Origin: an uncultured Alphaproteobacteria bacterium
Lineage (GTDB): Bacteria > Pseudomonadota > Alphaproteobacteria > RF32 > CAG-239
Length of the DNA: 49,316 nt
Reading direction: 5' to 3'
NCBI GenBank assembly: GCA_934273635.1
Contig: CAKQSV010000012.1
Location: 1-49,316 of the forward strand
Positions within the stretch are counted from its first letter, which is position 1; every line of letters starts with the position of its first letter. The notes beneath the pieces were generated by a model that saw only the letters and a list, made by a program, of their open reading frames with translations, made no database searches and was not told where the DNA came from. A program made the position numbers and the translations under genes. This document shows positions 16,465 to 23,471 of the stretch, one piece after another.

Positions 16465-17028
16465 ATGGCACAAGCTGTAGATCGTCGCAAGACTGAAAAG
16501 AAAGATGAATTAGTTGAAAAATTGGTTCATGTAAACCGTGTCGCTAAGACCGTTAAAGGCGGACGCACAATGTCTTTCGCAGCCGTTGTGGTTGTTGGAG
16601 ACTTGAAAGGTCGCGTTGGTTTCGGTTCTGGTAAGGCAACAGAAGTTCCTGATGCTATTACCAAGGCTACAAATGAAGCTAAAAAGAATATGATCCGCAT
16701 CCCATTGCGTGAAGGCAGAACTCTTCACCACGATGTTCAAGGTCGTTTCGGCGCAGGTAAAGTTGTTTTGAGAACTGCTCCTGCCGGTACCGGTGTTATT
16801 GCCGGCGGCCCGATGCGTGCTATTTTTGAGGTTTTGGGCGTTCAGGACGTGGTTGCAAAATCTTTGGGTTCAAACAACCCTTACAATATGATTAAGGCTA
16901 CTTTTAACGCTCTGGAAGCTATCAACTCACCGAGAATGGTTGCTGCAAAACGCGGTAAAAAGGTTGGCGATATCGTTAGCCGTCGCGAAAATTCAGCAAA
17001 CGCTAAGTTGGATAAAGAGGAGGCTTAA
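16465..17028 (+). CDS. rpsE: 30S ribosomal protein S5
   Basis: The protein has 187 residues from the ATG at 16465, which has AGGAG eight bases upstream; a GTG nine bases earlier lies within that spacing and is rejected. It shows the double-stranded-RNA-binding domain (GGRTMSFAAVVVVGD, VGFGSGKA) and GTGVIAGGPMRA. S5 helps control decoding accuracy. Confidence 0.97.
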   Translation: MAQAVDRRKTEKKDELVEKLVHVNRVAKTVKGGRTMSFAAVVVVGDLKGRVGFGSGKATEVPDAITKATNEAKKNMIRIPLREGRTLHHDVQGRFGAGKVVLRTAPAGTGVIAGGPMRAIFEVLGVQDVVAKSLGSNNPYNMIKATFNALEAINSPRMVAAKRGKKVGDIVSRRENSANAKLDKEEA

Positions 17029-17030
17029 TT

Positions 17031-17213
17031 ATGGCTAAGAAAACGATTAAAGTTACTCAGATTAGCAGTGCAATCGGCCGTCCTGATACTCAGCGCAAAA
17101 CCTTAATCGGTTTGGGTCTGAACAAGATGTACAAAACCGTTGAGTTGGAAGATACTCCGTCTGTACGCGGTATGGTTAAAAAGGTGGCTCACCTTGTAAA
17201 AGTCGAAGAGTAA
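17031..17213 (+). CDS. rpmD: 50S ribosomal protein L30
   Basis: The protein has 60 residues with the family core KVTQISSAIGRPDTQRKTL, LGLNKM and RGMVKKVAHLV. It starts two bases after rpsE. It is followed by an unusually structured spacer before rplO. Confidence 0.95.
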   Translation: MAKKTIKVTQISSAIGRPDTQRKTLIGLGLNKMYKTVELEDTPSVRGMVKKVAHLVKVEE

Positions 17214-17217
17214 TGAA

Positions 17218-17259
17218 GTTTGCGGTTGCGCCTCGGATGTTCGCAAACGGGCGCAACCG
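17218..17259 (+). promoter_or_regulatory. Structured spacer with two competing stems between rpmD and rplO
   Basis: GTTTGCG (17218-17224) can pair with CGCAAAC (17242-17248). CGGTTGCGCC (17223-17232) can pair with GGCGCAACCG (17250-17259). The stems interlock, so they are either mutually exclusive or form a pseudoknot. No T-tract follows. Other spacers inside the spc block are 20 bases or shorter; this one is 87. Confidence 0.55.
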
Positions 17260-17300
17260 AACGACAAGCTCTTTGTAATGTAATTTTAAGGTAAAATAAA

Positions 17301-17759
17301 ATGAAACTGAATGAATTAAAAGATAATCAAGGTGCTACCAAAGCTCGTATCCGTGTTGGTCGCGGTATTGGTAGCGGCAAGGGTAAAACTTGCGGCCGTG
17401 GTCAAAAAGGTCAGAAGTCTCGTTCAGGTGTGGCTGTTCACGGTTTTGAAGGCGGTCAAATGCCTATTTACCGCAGACTTCCGAAACGCGGTTTTAAGAA
17501 CCCCTTTGCTAAAGAATACGCTATTGTGAACTTGGATACTTTGCAGAAGGCTATTGATGCCGGCAAATTGTCTGCCAATGCAGTTGATTTGTTGTCATTG
17601 ATGAACGCCGGTATCATCACCAAGCCTTTAGACGGTTTGCGTCTGTTGGCTCGCGGCGCTGTTACCACAAGTATCAATATCACAGTAAACACAGCTTCTA
17701 AATCTGCTGTTGCCGCTATTGAAAAAGCCGGCGGTAAAGTAAGCTTTATTGAAGCCTAG
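17301..17759 (+). CDS. rplO: 50S ribosomal protein L15
   Basis: The protein has 152 residues. It has GRGIGSGKGKTCGRGQKGQ followed by FEGGQMPIYRRLPKRGFKN, both diagnostic. L15 is a late 50S assembly protein near the E site. An AAGGTAAAATAAA site precedes the ATG. The gene is closed by a terminator. Confidence 0.97.
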   Translation: MKLNELKDNQGATKARIRVGRGIGSGKGKTCGRGQKGQKSRSGVAVHGFEGGQMPIYRRLPKRGFKNPFAKEYAIVNLDTLQKAIDAGKLSANAVDLLSLMNAGIITKPLDGLRLLARGAVTTSINITVNTASKSAVAAIEKAGGKVSFIEA

Positions 17760-17784
17760 TTTATAACGGTATTTTTTTTGAGAG

Positions 17785-17822
17785 ACCTCTCGTGCCTGAT
17801 TCGGCGCGGGAGGTTTTTGTTT
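17785..17822 (+). terminator. Terminator between rplO and secY
   Basis: An ACCTC-T-CG-T-GCC arm pairs with GGC-G-CG-G-GAGGT, followed by TTTTGTTTT. In many relatives rplO and secY are joined; here the run is closed and a new promoter follows. Confidence 0.8.
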
Positions 17823-17850
17823 TATGTGGTTGTATATTTGTATAAAGTTG

Positions 17851-17878
17851 TTGAATTAAAAATTTTTTAGTGTATTAA
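17851..17878 (+). promoter_or_regulatory. Promoter of secY-adk
   Basis: TTGAAT (17851-17856), a 16-base spacer and TATTAA (17873-17878), 65 bases before the secY ATG and just after the rplO terminator. Confidence 0.55.
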
Positions 17879-17942
17879 TATTGGAAGATTAGTGGGGCTT
17901 TTGCGCCCCCTTGGAGTTTGTTTAAAATATAAGGAAGTAAAA

Positions 17943-19295
17943 ATGGTATCATTAGCAGAGAAAATGGCGGCAAATCTTGATGCCTCCGCTTTCAGCAAAG
18001 CAACGGAGCTTAAAAAAAGATTGTGGTTCACGGTGTTGGCTCTTATCGTGTTCCGTTTGGGAACGTTTATTCCATTGCCGGGGATTGATCCTCATATTTT
18101 GGCGGATATTTTTGCCCGTAACGCCAATGGTATTTTGGGTATGTTCAATATGTTTGCCGGTGGTGCGTTGGAACGTATGACCATTTTTGCTTTGAACATT
18201 ATGCCTTATATTTCGGCATCAATTATCTTGCAGTTGGGACAGTCGGTAGTTCCGTCATTGGCGGCATTGAAAAAAGAAGGTGAGGCTGGACACCGCAAGA
18301 TTACGCATTACACCAAAATTTTGACGGTTCTGATTACCATTATTCAGGGTTACGGTATTGCCGTCGGTTTGGAAGGTATGACCGGTAGCGCCGGTGTGTC
18401 TGCGGTTATCAACCCTGGGTTCGTGTTTAAGTTTACGACGATTGTCTCACTGGTCGGCGGCACGATGTTTATCGTATGGTTGGGCGATCAAATCACCTCT
18501 CGTGGTGTGGGTAATGGCTCGTCCTTAATCATTACAGTTGGTATTATTGCCAATATTCCGGCGGCATTGGCTCAGACGTTTGAATTGGGACGCGTCGGCT
18601 CGATGTCTTTGCCGGTTATGGTTATGTTGTTTGCTATGGTTTTGGTTTTGATTTATTCTATCGTGTTTGTGGAGCGTGCTCAGCGTAAAATCACTATTCA
18701 ATATCCAAAGCGTCAGATGGGTATGCGGATGATGGCTTCCGAGAGTTCTCACCTGCCGTTGAAAATCAACCCGACGGGCGTGATTCCGCCGATTTTCGCC
18801 AGCTCTTTGCTGTTGTTGCCGATTACGATTGCTAATTTTGCCTCGGAAAACGGTCCGTCTTGGGTTCAGTCATTGAGCCAGTTGTTAGGACATGGTCAAC
18901 CGCTGTATTTGTGCTTGTATGCGGCTTTGATTATCTTCTTTGCGTTTTTCTACACCGCAGTGGTCTTTAATCCGGAAGAAACTGCCGATAATCTGAAAAA
19001 ACACGGTGGCTTTATCGCCGGTATCCGTCCGGGCAAAAACACCGCCGAGTATTTGGATTATGTCATCACGCGTTTGACGGTGTTGGGCGCGGCTTATTTG
19101 GTGGCTTTGTGTACCTTGCCGGAGATTTTAATCAGCAAATTGTCGGTGCCGTTTGTGTTGGGTGGTACAACTTTGCTCATCGTGGTTCAGGTAACGATGG
19201 ACTTTGTCGGTCAGTTGCAATCTCACCTTATTGCTTATCAGTACGAAGGTTTGATTAAAAAAGCCGCTTTAGCGAATCGTGGAAAGAGAAGATAA
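17943..19295 (+). CDS. secY: Protein translocase subunit SecY
   Basis: The protein has 450 residues and ten predicted membrane spans. It contains the plug region (FIPLPGIDPHILADIF), FNMFAGGALERMTIFALNIMPYISASIILQL, and the cytoplasmic loop with KINPTGVIPPIFASS and GIRPGKNTAEYLD. The ATG at 17943 is preceded by AAGGAAG; an in-frame extension of 17 codons upstream is untranslated leader. SecY forms the export channel that the many signal-peptide proteins of this window would need. Its stop overlaps the adk start (TAATG). Confidence 0.97.
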   Translation: MVSLAEKMAANLDASAFSKATELKKRLWFTVLALIVFRLGTFIPLPGIDPHILADIFARNANGILGMFNMFAGGALERMTIFALNIMPYISASIILQLGQSVVPSLAALKKEGEAGHRKITHYTKILTVLITIIQGYGIAVGLEGMTGSAGVSAVINPGFVFKFTTIVSLVGGTMFIVWLGDQITSRGVGNGSSLIITVGIIANIPAALAQTFELGRVGSMSLPVMVMLFAMVLVLIYSIVFVERAQRKITIQYPKRQMGMRMMASESSHLPLKINPTGVIPPIFASSLLLLPITIANFASENGPSWVQSLSQLLGHGQPLYLCLYAALIIFFAFFYTAVVFNPEETADNLKKHGGFIAGIRPGKNTAEYLDYVITRLTVLGAAYLVALCTLPEILISKLSVPFVLGGTTLLIVVQVTMDFVGQLQSHLIAYQYEGLIKKAALANRGKRR

Positions 19296-19969
19296 TGAAC
19301 AAGAACGGTTTAGGTTTGCATTTGGTCTTTACCGGTGCGCCGGGGTGCGGCAAAGGCACTCAAGCGCGAATCCTTAAGGAAAAGGTTGCCATCCCTCATT
19401 TGTCAACAGGCGAGATGTTGCGCGCCGAAGCGGCAAAACCGACAGAACTTGGTCGCGGTATTAAAGAACTGTTGGATGCCGGCTCGTTTGTCCCTGATGA
19501 AATGATTATTGAGATGGTCTCAAAACGAATCGATGAGGACGATTGCAAAAACGGGTTCATTTTGGATGGTTTCCCGCGGACACTGCCGCAAGCGGAAGTG
19601 TTGGAAAAAATGTTGGCGGAAAAAGGGATTACTTTGGACGCCGTTATTGAAATTCAGGTGCCGGACGAGATTATTATGGAACGAATTTTGGGGCGTTATT
19701 CTTGCATGACCTGCGGCGCGGGTTATCATGATAAGTTCCAAAAGCCAAAAGTTTATGGCGTTTGTGATAAATGCGGCGGCACAAATTTTTATCGTCGTAT
19801 GGATGATAACCGCACAACCGTGCAGAATCGTCTGGTTAATTATCGCAAATTAACGTATCCGACTATTCCGTATTTTGAGCAAAAAAAACTGCTTAAATGT
19901 GTGGATGGAACGGGAACGATCGAGGCGACGGCCAAAAAGATTGACGATTTGTTGAAGGTTGTATCTTAG
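19295..19969 (+). CDS. adk: Adenylate kinase
   Basis: The protein has 224 residues. The P-loop is GAPGCGKGTQA at about 15-25, and the NMP-binding segment HLSTGEMLR and the FILDGFPRTLPQAE motif follow. The LID domain carries four cysteines (CMTC and CDKC), the zinc-type LID known from alphaproteobacteria and Gram-positives. The enzyme interconverts AMP plus ATP with two ADP. It is coupled to secY by a one-base overlap. Confidence 0.97.
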   Translation: MNKNGLGLHLVFTGAPGCGKGTQARILKEKVAIPHLSTGEMLRAEAAKPTELGRGIKELLDAGSFVPDEMIIEMVSKRIDEDDCKNGFILDGFPRTLPQAEVLEKMLAEKGITLDAVIEIQVPDEIIMERILGRYSCMTCGAGYHDKFQKPKVYGVCDKCGGTNFYRRMDDNRTTVQNRLVNYRKLTYPTIPYFEQKKLLKCVDGTGTIEATAKKIDDLLKVVS

Positions 19970-20109
19970 GCTTTGAGTTTGAACGCGAATCGCCGAGCGC
20001 TCGGCTCATAAAAAGTCGGTGATGACGGCGGGCGTTGATTATTGTGAAAGATTTTTGCGCTGAAAGTGCAAAAAAATGCAAGTTTTTGAAAAAATTAATA
20101 AAAGGGTGG
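19970..20109 (+). other. Intergenic spacer with palindrome
   Basis: Holds a perfect 14-base palindrome GCCGAGCGCTCGGC at 19992-20005 and a hairpin TTTTTGC...GCAAAAA near 20055. There is no clear T-tract terminator. It precedes a near-consensus promoter. Confidence 0.4.
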
Positions 20110-20137
20110 TTGACACTAACAATTTTTAGCCTATAAT
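20110..20137 (+). promoter_or_regulatory. Near-consensus promoter of rpsM-rpsK
   Basis: TTGACA (20110-20115), a 16-base spacer and TATAAT (20132-20137), both hexamers perfect. The predicted start near 20144 leaves a 5' leader of about 66 bases before rpsM. It is one of the strongest promoter matches in the window. Confidence 0.8.
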
Positions 20138-20209
20138 CCGGCTTAATTTTGAAAAGTGGTGATCAGCTTTTTAAATGTTGTCGTAATTATAATATAATGG
20201 AGAGTAAAT

Positions 20210-20578
20210 TTGGCTCGTATAGCTGGTGTAAATATTCCAACTGCCAAGAAAATTGAGATTGCTTTGACTTATATTTTTGGTATTGGTAGAAAATCTGCTC
20301 AAGACATTTGTGCAAAATCGGGTGTCGCCTGTGAACGTCGTGTTCAAGACTTGAGCGAAGAGGAAGTTGCCAAAATCCGTGAAGTTATTGATACTGATTA
20401 TACAGTAGAAGGTGAACTTCGTCGTGAAGTTGGCGTTAATATTAAAAGACTTATGGATCTTGGCTGCTATCGCGGTTTGAGACATCGTAAAGGTCTGCCT
20501 GTTCGTGGTCAGAGCACCAAACAGAACGCTAGAACCCGTAAAGGTAAACGTAAAACTATTGCAAATAAGAAGAAATAG
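20210..20578 (+). CDS. rpsM: 30S ribosomal protein S13 (TTG start)
   Basis: The protein has 122 residues, MARIAGVNIPTAKKIEIAL at the N-terminus and GLRHRKGLPVRGQSTKQNAR near the end. The universal MARIAGV N-terminus requires a TTG start at 20210, with GGAGAG upstream at normal distance. A nearby ATG at 20197 is out of frame. S13 contacts P-site tRNA and the L5 bridge. It begins the alpha-operon part; no rpmJ lies between adk and it. Confidence 0.96.
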   Translation: MARIAGVNIPTAKKIEIALTYIFGIGRKSAQDICAKSGVACERRVQDLSEEEVAKIREVIDTDYTVEGELRREVGVNIKRLMDLGCYRGLRHRKGLPVRGQSTKQNARTRKGKRKTIANKKK

Positions 20579-20588
20579 GTAGGTTCAA

Positions 20589-20981
20589 ATGGCTAAAGCA
20601 GTAACACAACGTGTTAAGAAAAAAGAAAAAAAGAATATCACTGCGGGTGTAGCTCACGTGAATTCTACGTTTAATAATACAAGAGTAACCATTACTGACG
20701 CTCAGGGTAATACTGTTGCTTGGTCAACAGCCGGCGCGCAGGGCTTTAAAGGCTCTCGTAAGTCTACCCCTTACGCCGCTCAGGTCGCTGCTGAGGAAGC
20801 TGGTAAAAAGGCTCAGGAGCAAGGTATGAAAACTTTGGAAGTTGAAGTTAAAGGTCCAGGGTCTGGTCGTGAATCTGCAATCAGAGCATTGCAAGTTATT
20901 GGCTTTACCATCACAACAATTCGTGATGTAACTCCAATTCCGCACAACGGTTGCCGTTTGAGAAAGAGACGCCGCGTATAA
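20589..20981 (+). CDS. rpsK: 30S ribosomal protein S11
   Basis: The protein has 130 residues with AHVNSTFNNTRVTITDAQGN, SRKSTPYAAQVAAEEA and the C-terminal TPIPHNGCRLRKRRRV. S11 lines the 30S platform near the mRNA exit. TAGGTAGGTTCAA precedes the ATG. It is followed by a terminator before rpoA. Confidence 0.97.
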   Translation: MAKAVTQRVKKKEKKNITAGVAHVNSTFNNTRVTITDAQGNTVAWSTAGAQGFKGSRKSTPYAAQVAAEEAGKKAQEQGMKTLEVEVKGPGSGRESAIRALQVIGFTITTIRDVTPIPHNGCRLRKRRRV

Positions 20982-20993
20982 TTTTGATTTTTA

Positions 20994-21039
20994 CCGAATC
21001 GGGCAGGGTAGAGGACTCTGCCTGATTCCGGCTTTTTTT
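20994..21039 (+). terminator. Terminator between rpsK and rpoA
   Basis: CCGAATC-GGGCAG pairs with CTGCC-TGATTC-CGG with small bulges, followed by CTTTTTTT. Read-through or a weak promoter near 21041 (TATAAT) must supply rpoA. Confidence 0.75.
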
Positions 21040-21079
21040 ATATAATATGCATATTCATTAAAAATTAGAGGACAAACCA

Positions 21080-22090
21080 GTGATTCAGAAAAATTGGCAA
21101 GAACTTATTAAGCCTACAAATTTAGAAGTTGTTCCCAGCGAAGGCGGAAACAGAGCTAAGATTGTGGTTGAGCCTTTGGAAAGAGGTTTCGGTTTAACAT
21201 TGGGTAATGCCTTGAGAAGAGTTTTATTATCTTCTTTGCAAGGTGGCGCCGTTACCGCAATTAAAATTAACGGCGTTTTACATGAATTCTCGGTTGTTCC
21301 GGGCGTTAGAGAAGATGTTACGGATATCGTCCTCAATGTAAAATGTTTGGCCGTTGCCGTTCATGGTGAAGGTCCGAAGACTATGACTTTGAAGGCGGAA
21401 GGTCCGTGTGAAGTGACCGCCGCGATGATTGAAACCGGTCATGATGTTGAAATCAAAAATCCTGAATTGGTTATTTGTAATTTGGATGCCGGCGCAAAAT
21501 TCAATATGGAATTGACGGTTAATACCGGTAAAGGTTATGTTCCGGCCAGTATGAACAAATCTGCTGACGCTCCTATCGGTGTGATTGCCGTTGACGCGAT
21601 TTATTCTCCGGTTAAGAAAGTTTCTTACAAAGTTGAGAATACCCGTGTCGGACAGGTTACTGACTATGATAAGTTGACTTTGGTGGTTGATACTAATGGC
21701 GTGGTTTCTCCGGAAGATGCTGTTGCTTTTGCTGCTCGTATTTTGCAAGACCAGTTGAAGCCGTTTATCAACTTTGATGAGCCTGAAAATGAGGCCGAAG
21801 TTGAGAAGGAAGAATTGCCGTTCAATCGTAACCTGCTGAAGAAAGTTGAAGAACTTGAGCTTTCTGTTCGTTCTGCAAATTGCCTGAAAAATGATAACAT
21901 CATCTATATTGGTGATTTGGTTCAGAAGACCGAGGCCGAAATGTTGAGAACACCAAACTTTGGTCGTAAATCTTTGAACGAAATCAAAGAAGTTTTGGCC
22001 AAGATGGGTATTCACCTCGGTATGGATACTCCGGGTTGGCCGCCTGAGAATATTGAGGAGTTGATCAAGCGTGTGGATGAGCACTTCTAA
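21080..22090 (+). CDS. rpoA: DNA-directed RNA polymerase subunit alpha (GTG start)
   Basis: The protein has 336 residues. The N-terminal dimerisation domain has the typical alphaproteobacterial MIQKNWQELIKPTNLE and GFGLTLGNALRRVLLSSL. The C-terminal domain (SVRSANCLKNDNIIYIGDLV, RTPNFGRKSLNEIKE) binds UP elements and activators. The conserved start is GTG at 21080 with GAGGAC upstream. Its stop codon overlaps the left end of hairpin repeat copy D. Confidence 0.97.
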   Translation: MIQKNWQELIKPTNLEVVPSEGGNRAKIVVEPLERGFGLTLGNALRRVLLSSLQGGAVTAIKINGVLHEFSVVPGVREDVTDIVLNVKCLAVAVHGEGPKTMTLKAEGPCEVTAAMIETGHDVEIKNPELVICNLDAGAKFNMELTVNTGKGYVPASMNKSADAPIGVIAVDAIYSPVKKVSYKVENTRVGQVTDYDKLTLVVDTNGVVSPEDAVAFAARILQDQLKPFINFDEPENEAEVEKEELPFNRNLLKKVEELELSVRSANCLKNDNIIYIGDLVQKTEAEMLRTPNFGRKSLNEIKEVLAKMGIHLGMDTPGWPPENIEELIKRVDEHF

Positions 22091-22195
22091 ATTCCTCGTC
22101 TAATGGTCTATTACTTGTAACCCCAGTTGCTTATGTACTAGTTGTACACCGCGCAACTGGGGTTACTTCGTACTAGGCACATTATCCGAGGAATT
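22090..22195 (+). repeat. 106-bp hairpin repeat, copy D, between rpoA and rplQ
   Basis: AATTCCTCG pairs with CGAGGAATT, AATG with CATT, and GTAACCCCAGTTGC perfectly with GCAACTGGGGTTAC. The unpaired centre is TGTACTAGTTGTACAC. TGTACA again starts 53 bases from the left end, exactly as in copies A-C near 5.2-5.5 kb, although the arms are unrelated. Confidence 0.8.
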
Positions 22196-22254
22196 ATATT
22201 TTTATATTATCTTCAAAGGCTTTCTTCGTATGTAAATAAAGATTTTTATATAAA

Positions 22255-22282
22255 TTGCTTGCTTTTCAGAAACTTGTATGCT
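22255..22282 (+). promoter_or_regulatory. Promoter of rplQ
   Basis: TTGCTT (22255-22260), a 16-base spacer and TATGCT (22277-22282). The extended TTGCTTGC matches the rpsJ and rpsU promoters. The gap 22196-22396 otherwise holds a roughly 110-base AT-rich leader and nothing else recognisable. Confidence 0.6.
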
Positions 22283-22396
22283 AGAAGAGCTTTGATTGTG
22301 TGGTCTTTATGTATGATTGCGTATGCGAGTCCGTAGTAAAGACTTATGTTTTATCCGCTTTGCCCTTGCAAAGCACAACAATAGAAAGGAAAAGCC

Positions 22397-22855
22397 ATGA
22401 GACATGGAATGAAACAAAAGAAACTGAATATGACAACATCTCAAAGAAGAGCTTTGTTCTCTAACTTGACAAACGCCTTGTTGACTCACGAGCAGATTAA
22501 CATTACTGTTACTCGTGCGAAAGCTTTGAGAACTTTTGCTGATAATATGATTACTTATGCTAAAAAAGGCGATTTGAATTCTCGCCGTTTGGCTTTGGCT
22601 TTCTTGCGTGATGAGACTGTTGTTTCTAAGCTGTTTTCTACATTGGCTGAACGTTACAAATCTCGTAACGGTGGTTATACCCGTGTTTTGAAAGCCGGTA
22701 TCCGTTATGGCGATGCTGCTCCGATGGCAATCATTGAATTGGTTGACAGAGATGTTAATGCTAAAGGTGCCGCTGATAAGGCTCGCGTTGCCGCTGAGAA
22801 AGCCGCAGTTGCTGAAGCTGAAAAAGCTGCTCAATCTGCCGCAGAAGCAAAATAG
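22397..22855 (+). CDS. rplQ: 50S ribosomal protein L17
   Basis: The protein has 152 residues. The L17 core MRHGMKQKKLNMTTSQRRAL, THEQINITVTRAKALRTFAD and GYTRVLKAGIRYGDAAPMAIIELVDR is intact. A C-terminal Ala/Glu/Lys-rich tail (about 30 residues) extends past the E. coli form, as is usual in alphaproteobacteria. AGAAAGGAAAAGCC precedes the ATG. It has its own promoter and terminator. Confidence 0.96.
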   Translation: MRHGMKQKKLNMTTSQRRALFSNLTNALLTHEQINITVTRAKALRTFADNMITYAKKGDLNSRRLALAFLRDETVVSKLFSTLAERYKSRNGGYTRVLKAGIRYGDAAPMAIIELVDRDVNAKGAADKARVAAEKAAVAEAEKAAQSAAEAK

Positions 22856-22878
22856 TTTCTCATTATTGAGGCTTATGA

Positions 22879-22907
22879 AAAAGGGGAGTGTTTACTCTCC
22901 TTTTTTT
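22879..22907 (+). terminator. Terminator of rplQ
   Basis: AAAGGGGAGT pairs with ACTCTCCTTT around a short GTTT loop, with a run of seven T residues. Confidence 0.85.
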
Positions 22908-22948
22908 GTGCGGGGTTGTGTTGAAGTGTGAGGGATGTTATTTTCCAA

Positions 22949-23053
22949 TGTCATCGCGAGGTGTCCGCCACCGAAGCAATCCAGAATCTGTTATAAGATT
23001 ATATTTGTTGGATTGGACCACCACGCGTTCGCTCGTGGTGACGTATGAGGAGA
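22949..23053 (+). repeat. Dispersed palindromic repeat, left copy of a flanking pair
   Basis: A GTCATCGCGAGG start, GAAGCAATCCAGAATC, and a CACCACG/CGTGGTG hairpin at the end. From 22956 to 23053 it matches 24522-24620 with two substitutions and one single-base indel, in direct orientation. Confidence 0.8.
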
Positions 23054-23056
23054 TGG

Positions 23057-23090
23057 AGCCTCCCTCTCATCCTAATTATATTTTTAGAGA
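23057..23090 (+). repeat. 34-bp direct repeat, first copy
   Basis: AGCCTCCCTCTCATCC followed by TAATTATATTTTTAGAGA. It recurs at 23262-23295 with one difference, 205 bases downstream. Confidence 0.7.
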
Positions 23091-23113
23091 GGGTGGGGTG
23101 AGTCCTCCTGAGG

Positions 23114-23215
23114 CGTCATCGCGAGGACGGTAACGTCCGTGGCGATCCAAGTGGAAAATAGCCACTTTTTTGAACCTGGATTACCACAGCCGCTAAACGC
23201 GGCTTCGTAATGACG
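23114..23215 (+). repeat. Dispersed CGTCATCGCGAGG...TAATGACG repeat
   Basis: Outer ends CGTCATCGCGAGG and GTAATGACG, with GGATTACCACAGCCGC inside shared with the copy at 5517. A nested GGACGGTAACGTCC hairpin lies near the left end. It is located between the two 34-bp direct repeats. Confidence 0.65.
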
Positions 23216-23261
23216 AAAGGGGGTAACGCGGCTCAATTTCTCAGCGACGAACGGGAAAGGA

Positions 23262-23295
23262 AGCCTCCCTCTCATCCCAATTATATTTTTAGAGA
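23262..23295 (+). repeat. 34-bp direct repeat, second copy
   Basis: Second copy of the element at 23057, with one C/T change. Together with 22949-23215 it shows that the 615-base gap between rplQ and the next gene is almost wholly repeat DNA. Confidence 0.7.
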
Positions 23296-23356
23296 AAAAT
23301 ATTAATAACCTCCAATAATATTTGATTTATAACCAGAAATATGTTAAAGTAACGGT

Positions 23357-23445
23357 GTTGGTTTTGATTGTGCCACAGTTCTTATTGTTGCATTTTAATG
23401 CCTCAAACTCATAAACCAAGCCAGAACGGTGCAGTCAAAACCAAC
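23357..23445 (+). promoter_or_regulatory. Long inverted repeat in the leader of the Cys-rich gene
   Basis: The 18-base arm at 23357-23374 (GTTGGTTTTGATTGTGCC) pairs with 23428-23445 (GGTGCAGTCAAAACCAAC); 11 inner positions are perfect and the rest mostly wobble. The 53-base interior contains a small TGCATTTTAATGC hairpin. It ends 26 bases before the start codon, so it would be part of the mRNA leader or an operator. Confidence 0.55.
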
Positions 23446-23471
23446 AAGGCATTATGATGAAGGGATGAGCC

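Noticed and set aside
21278..22084. Long minus-strand frame inside rpoA
   Set aside because: It is the antisense shadow of rpoA, which has every family motif and the expected length.
22142..22336. 64-codon ORF between rpoA and rplQ
   Set aside because: It starts within the repeat core, has no ribosome-binding site, and overlaps the rplQ promoter.
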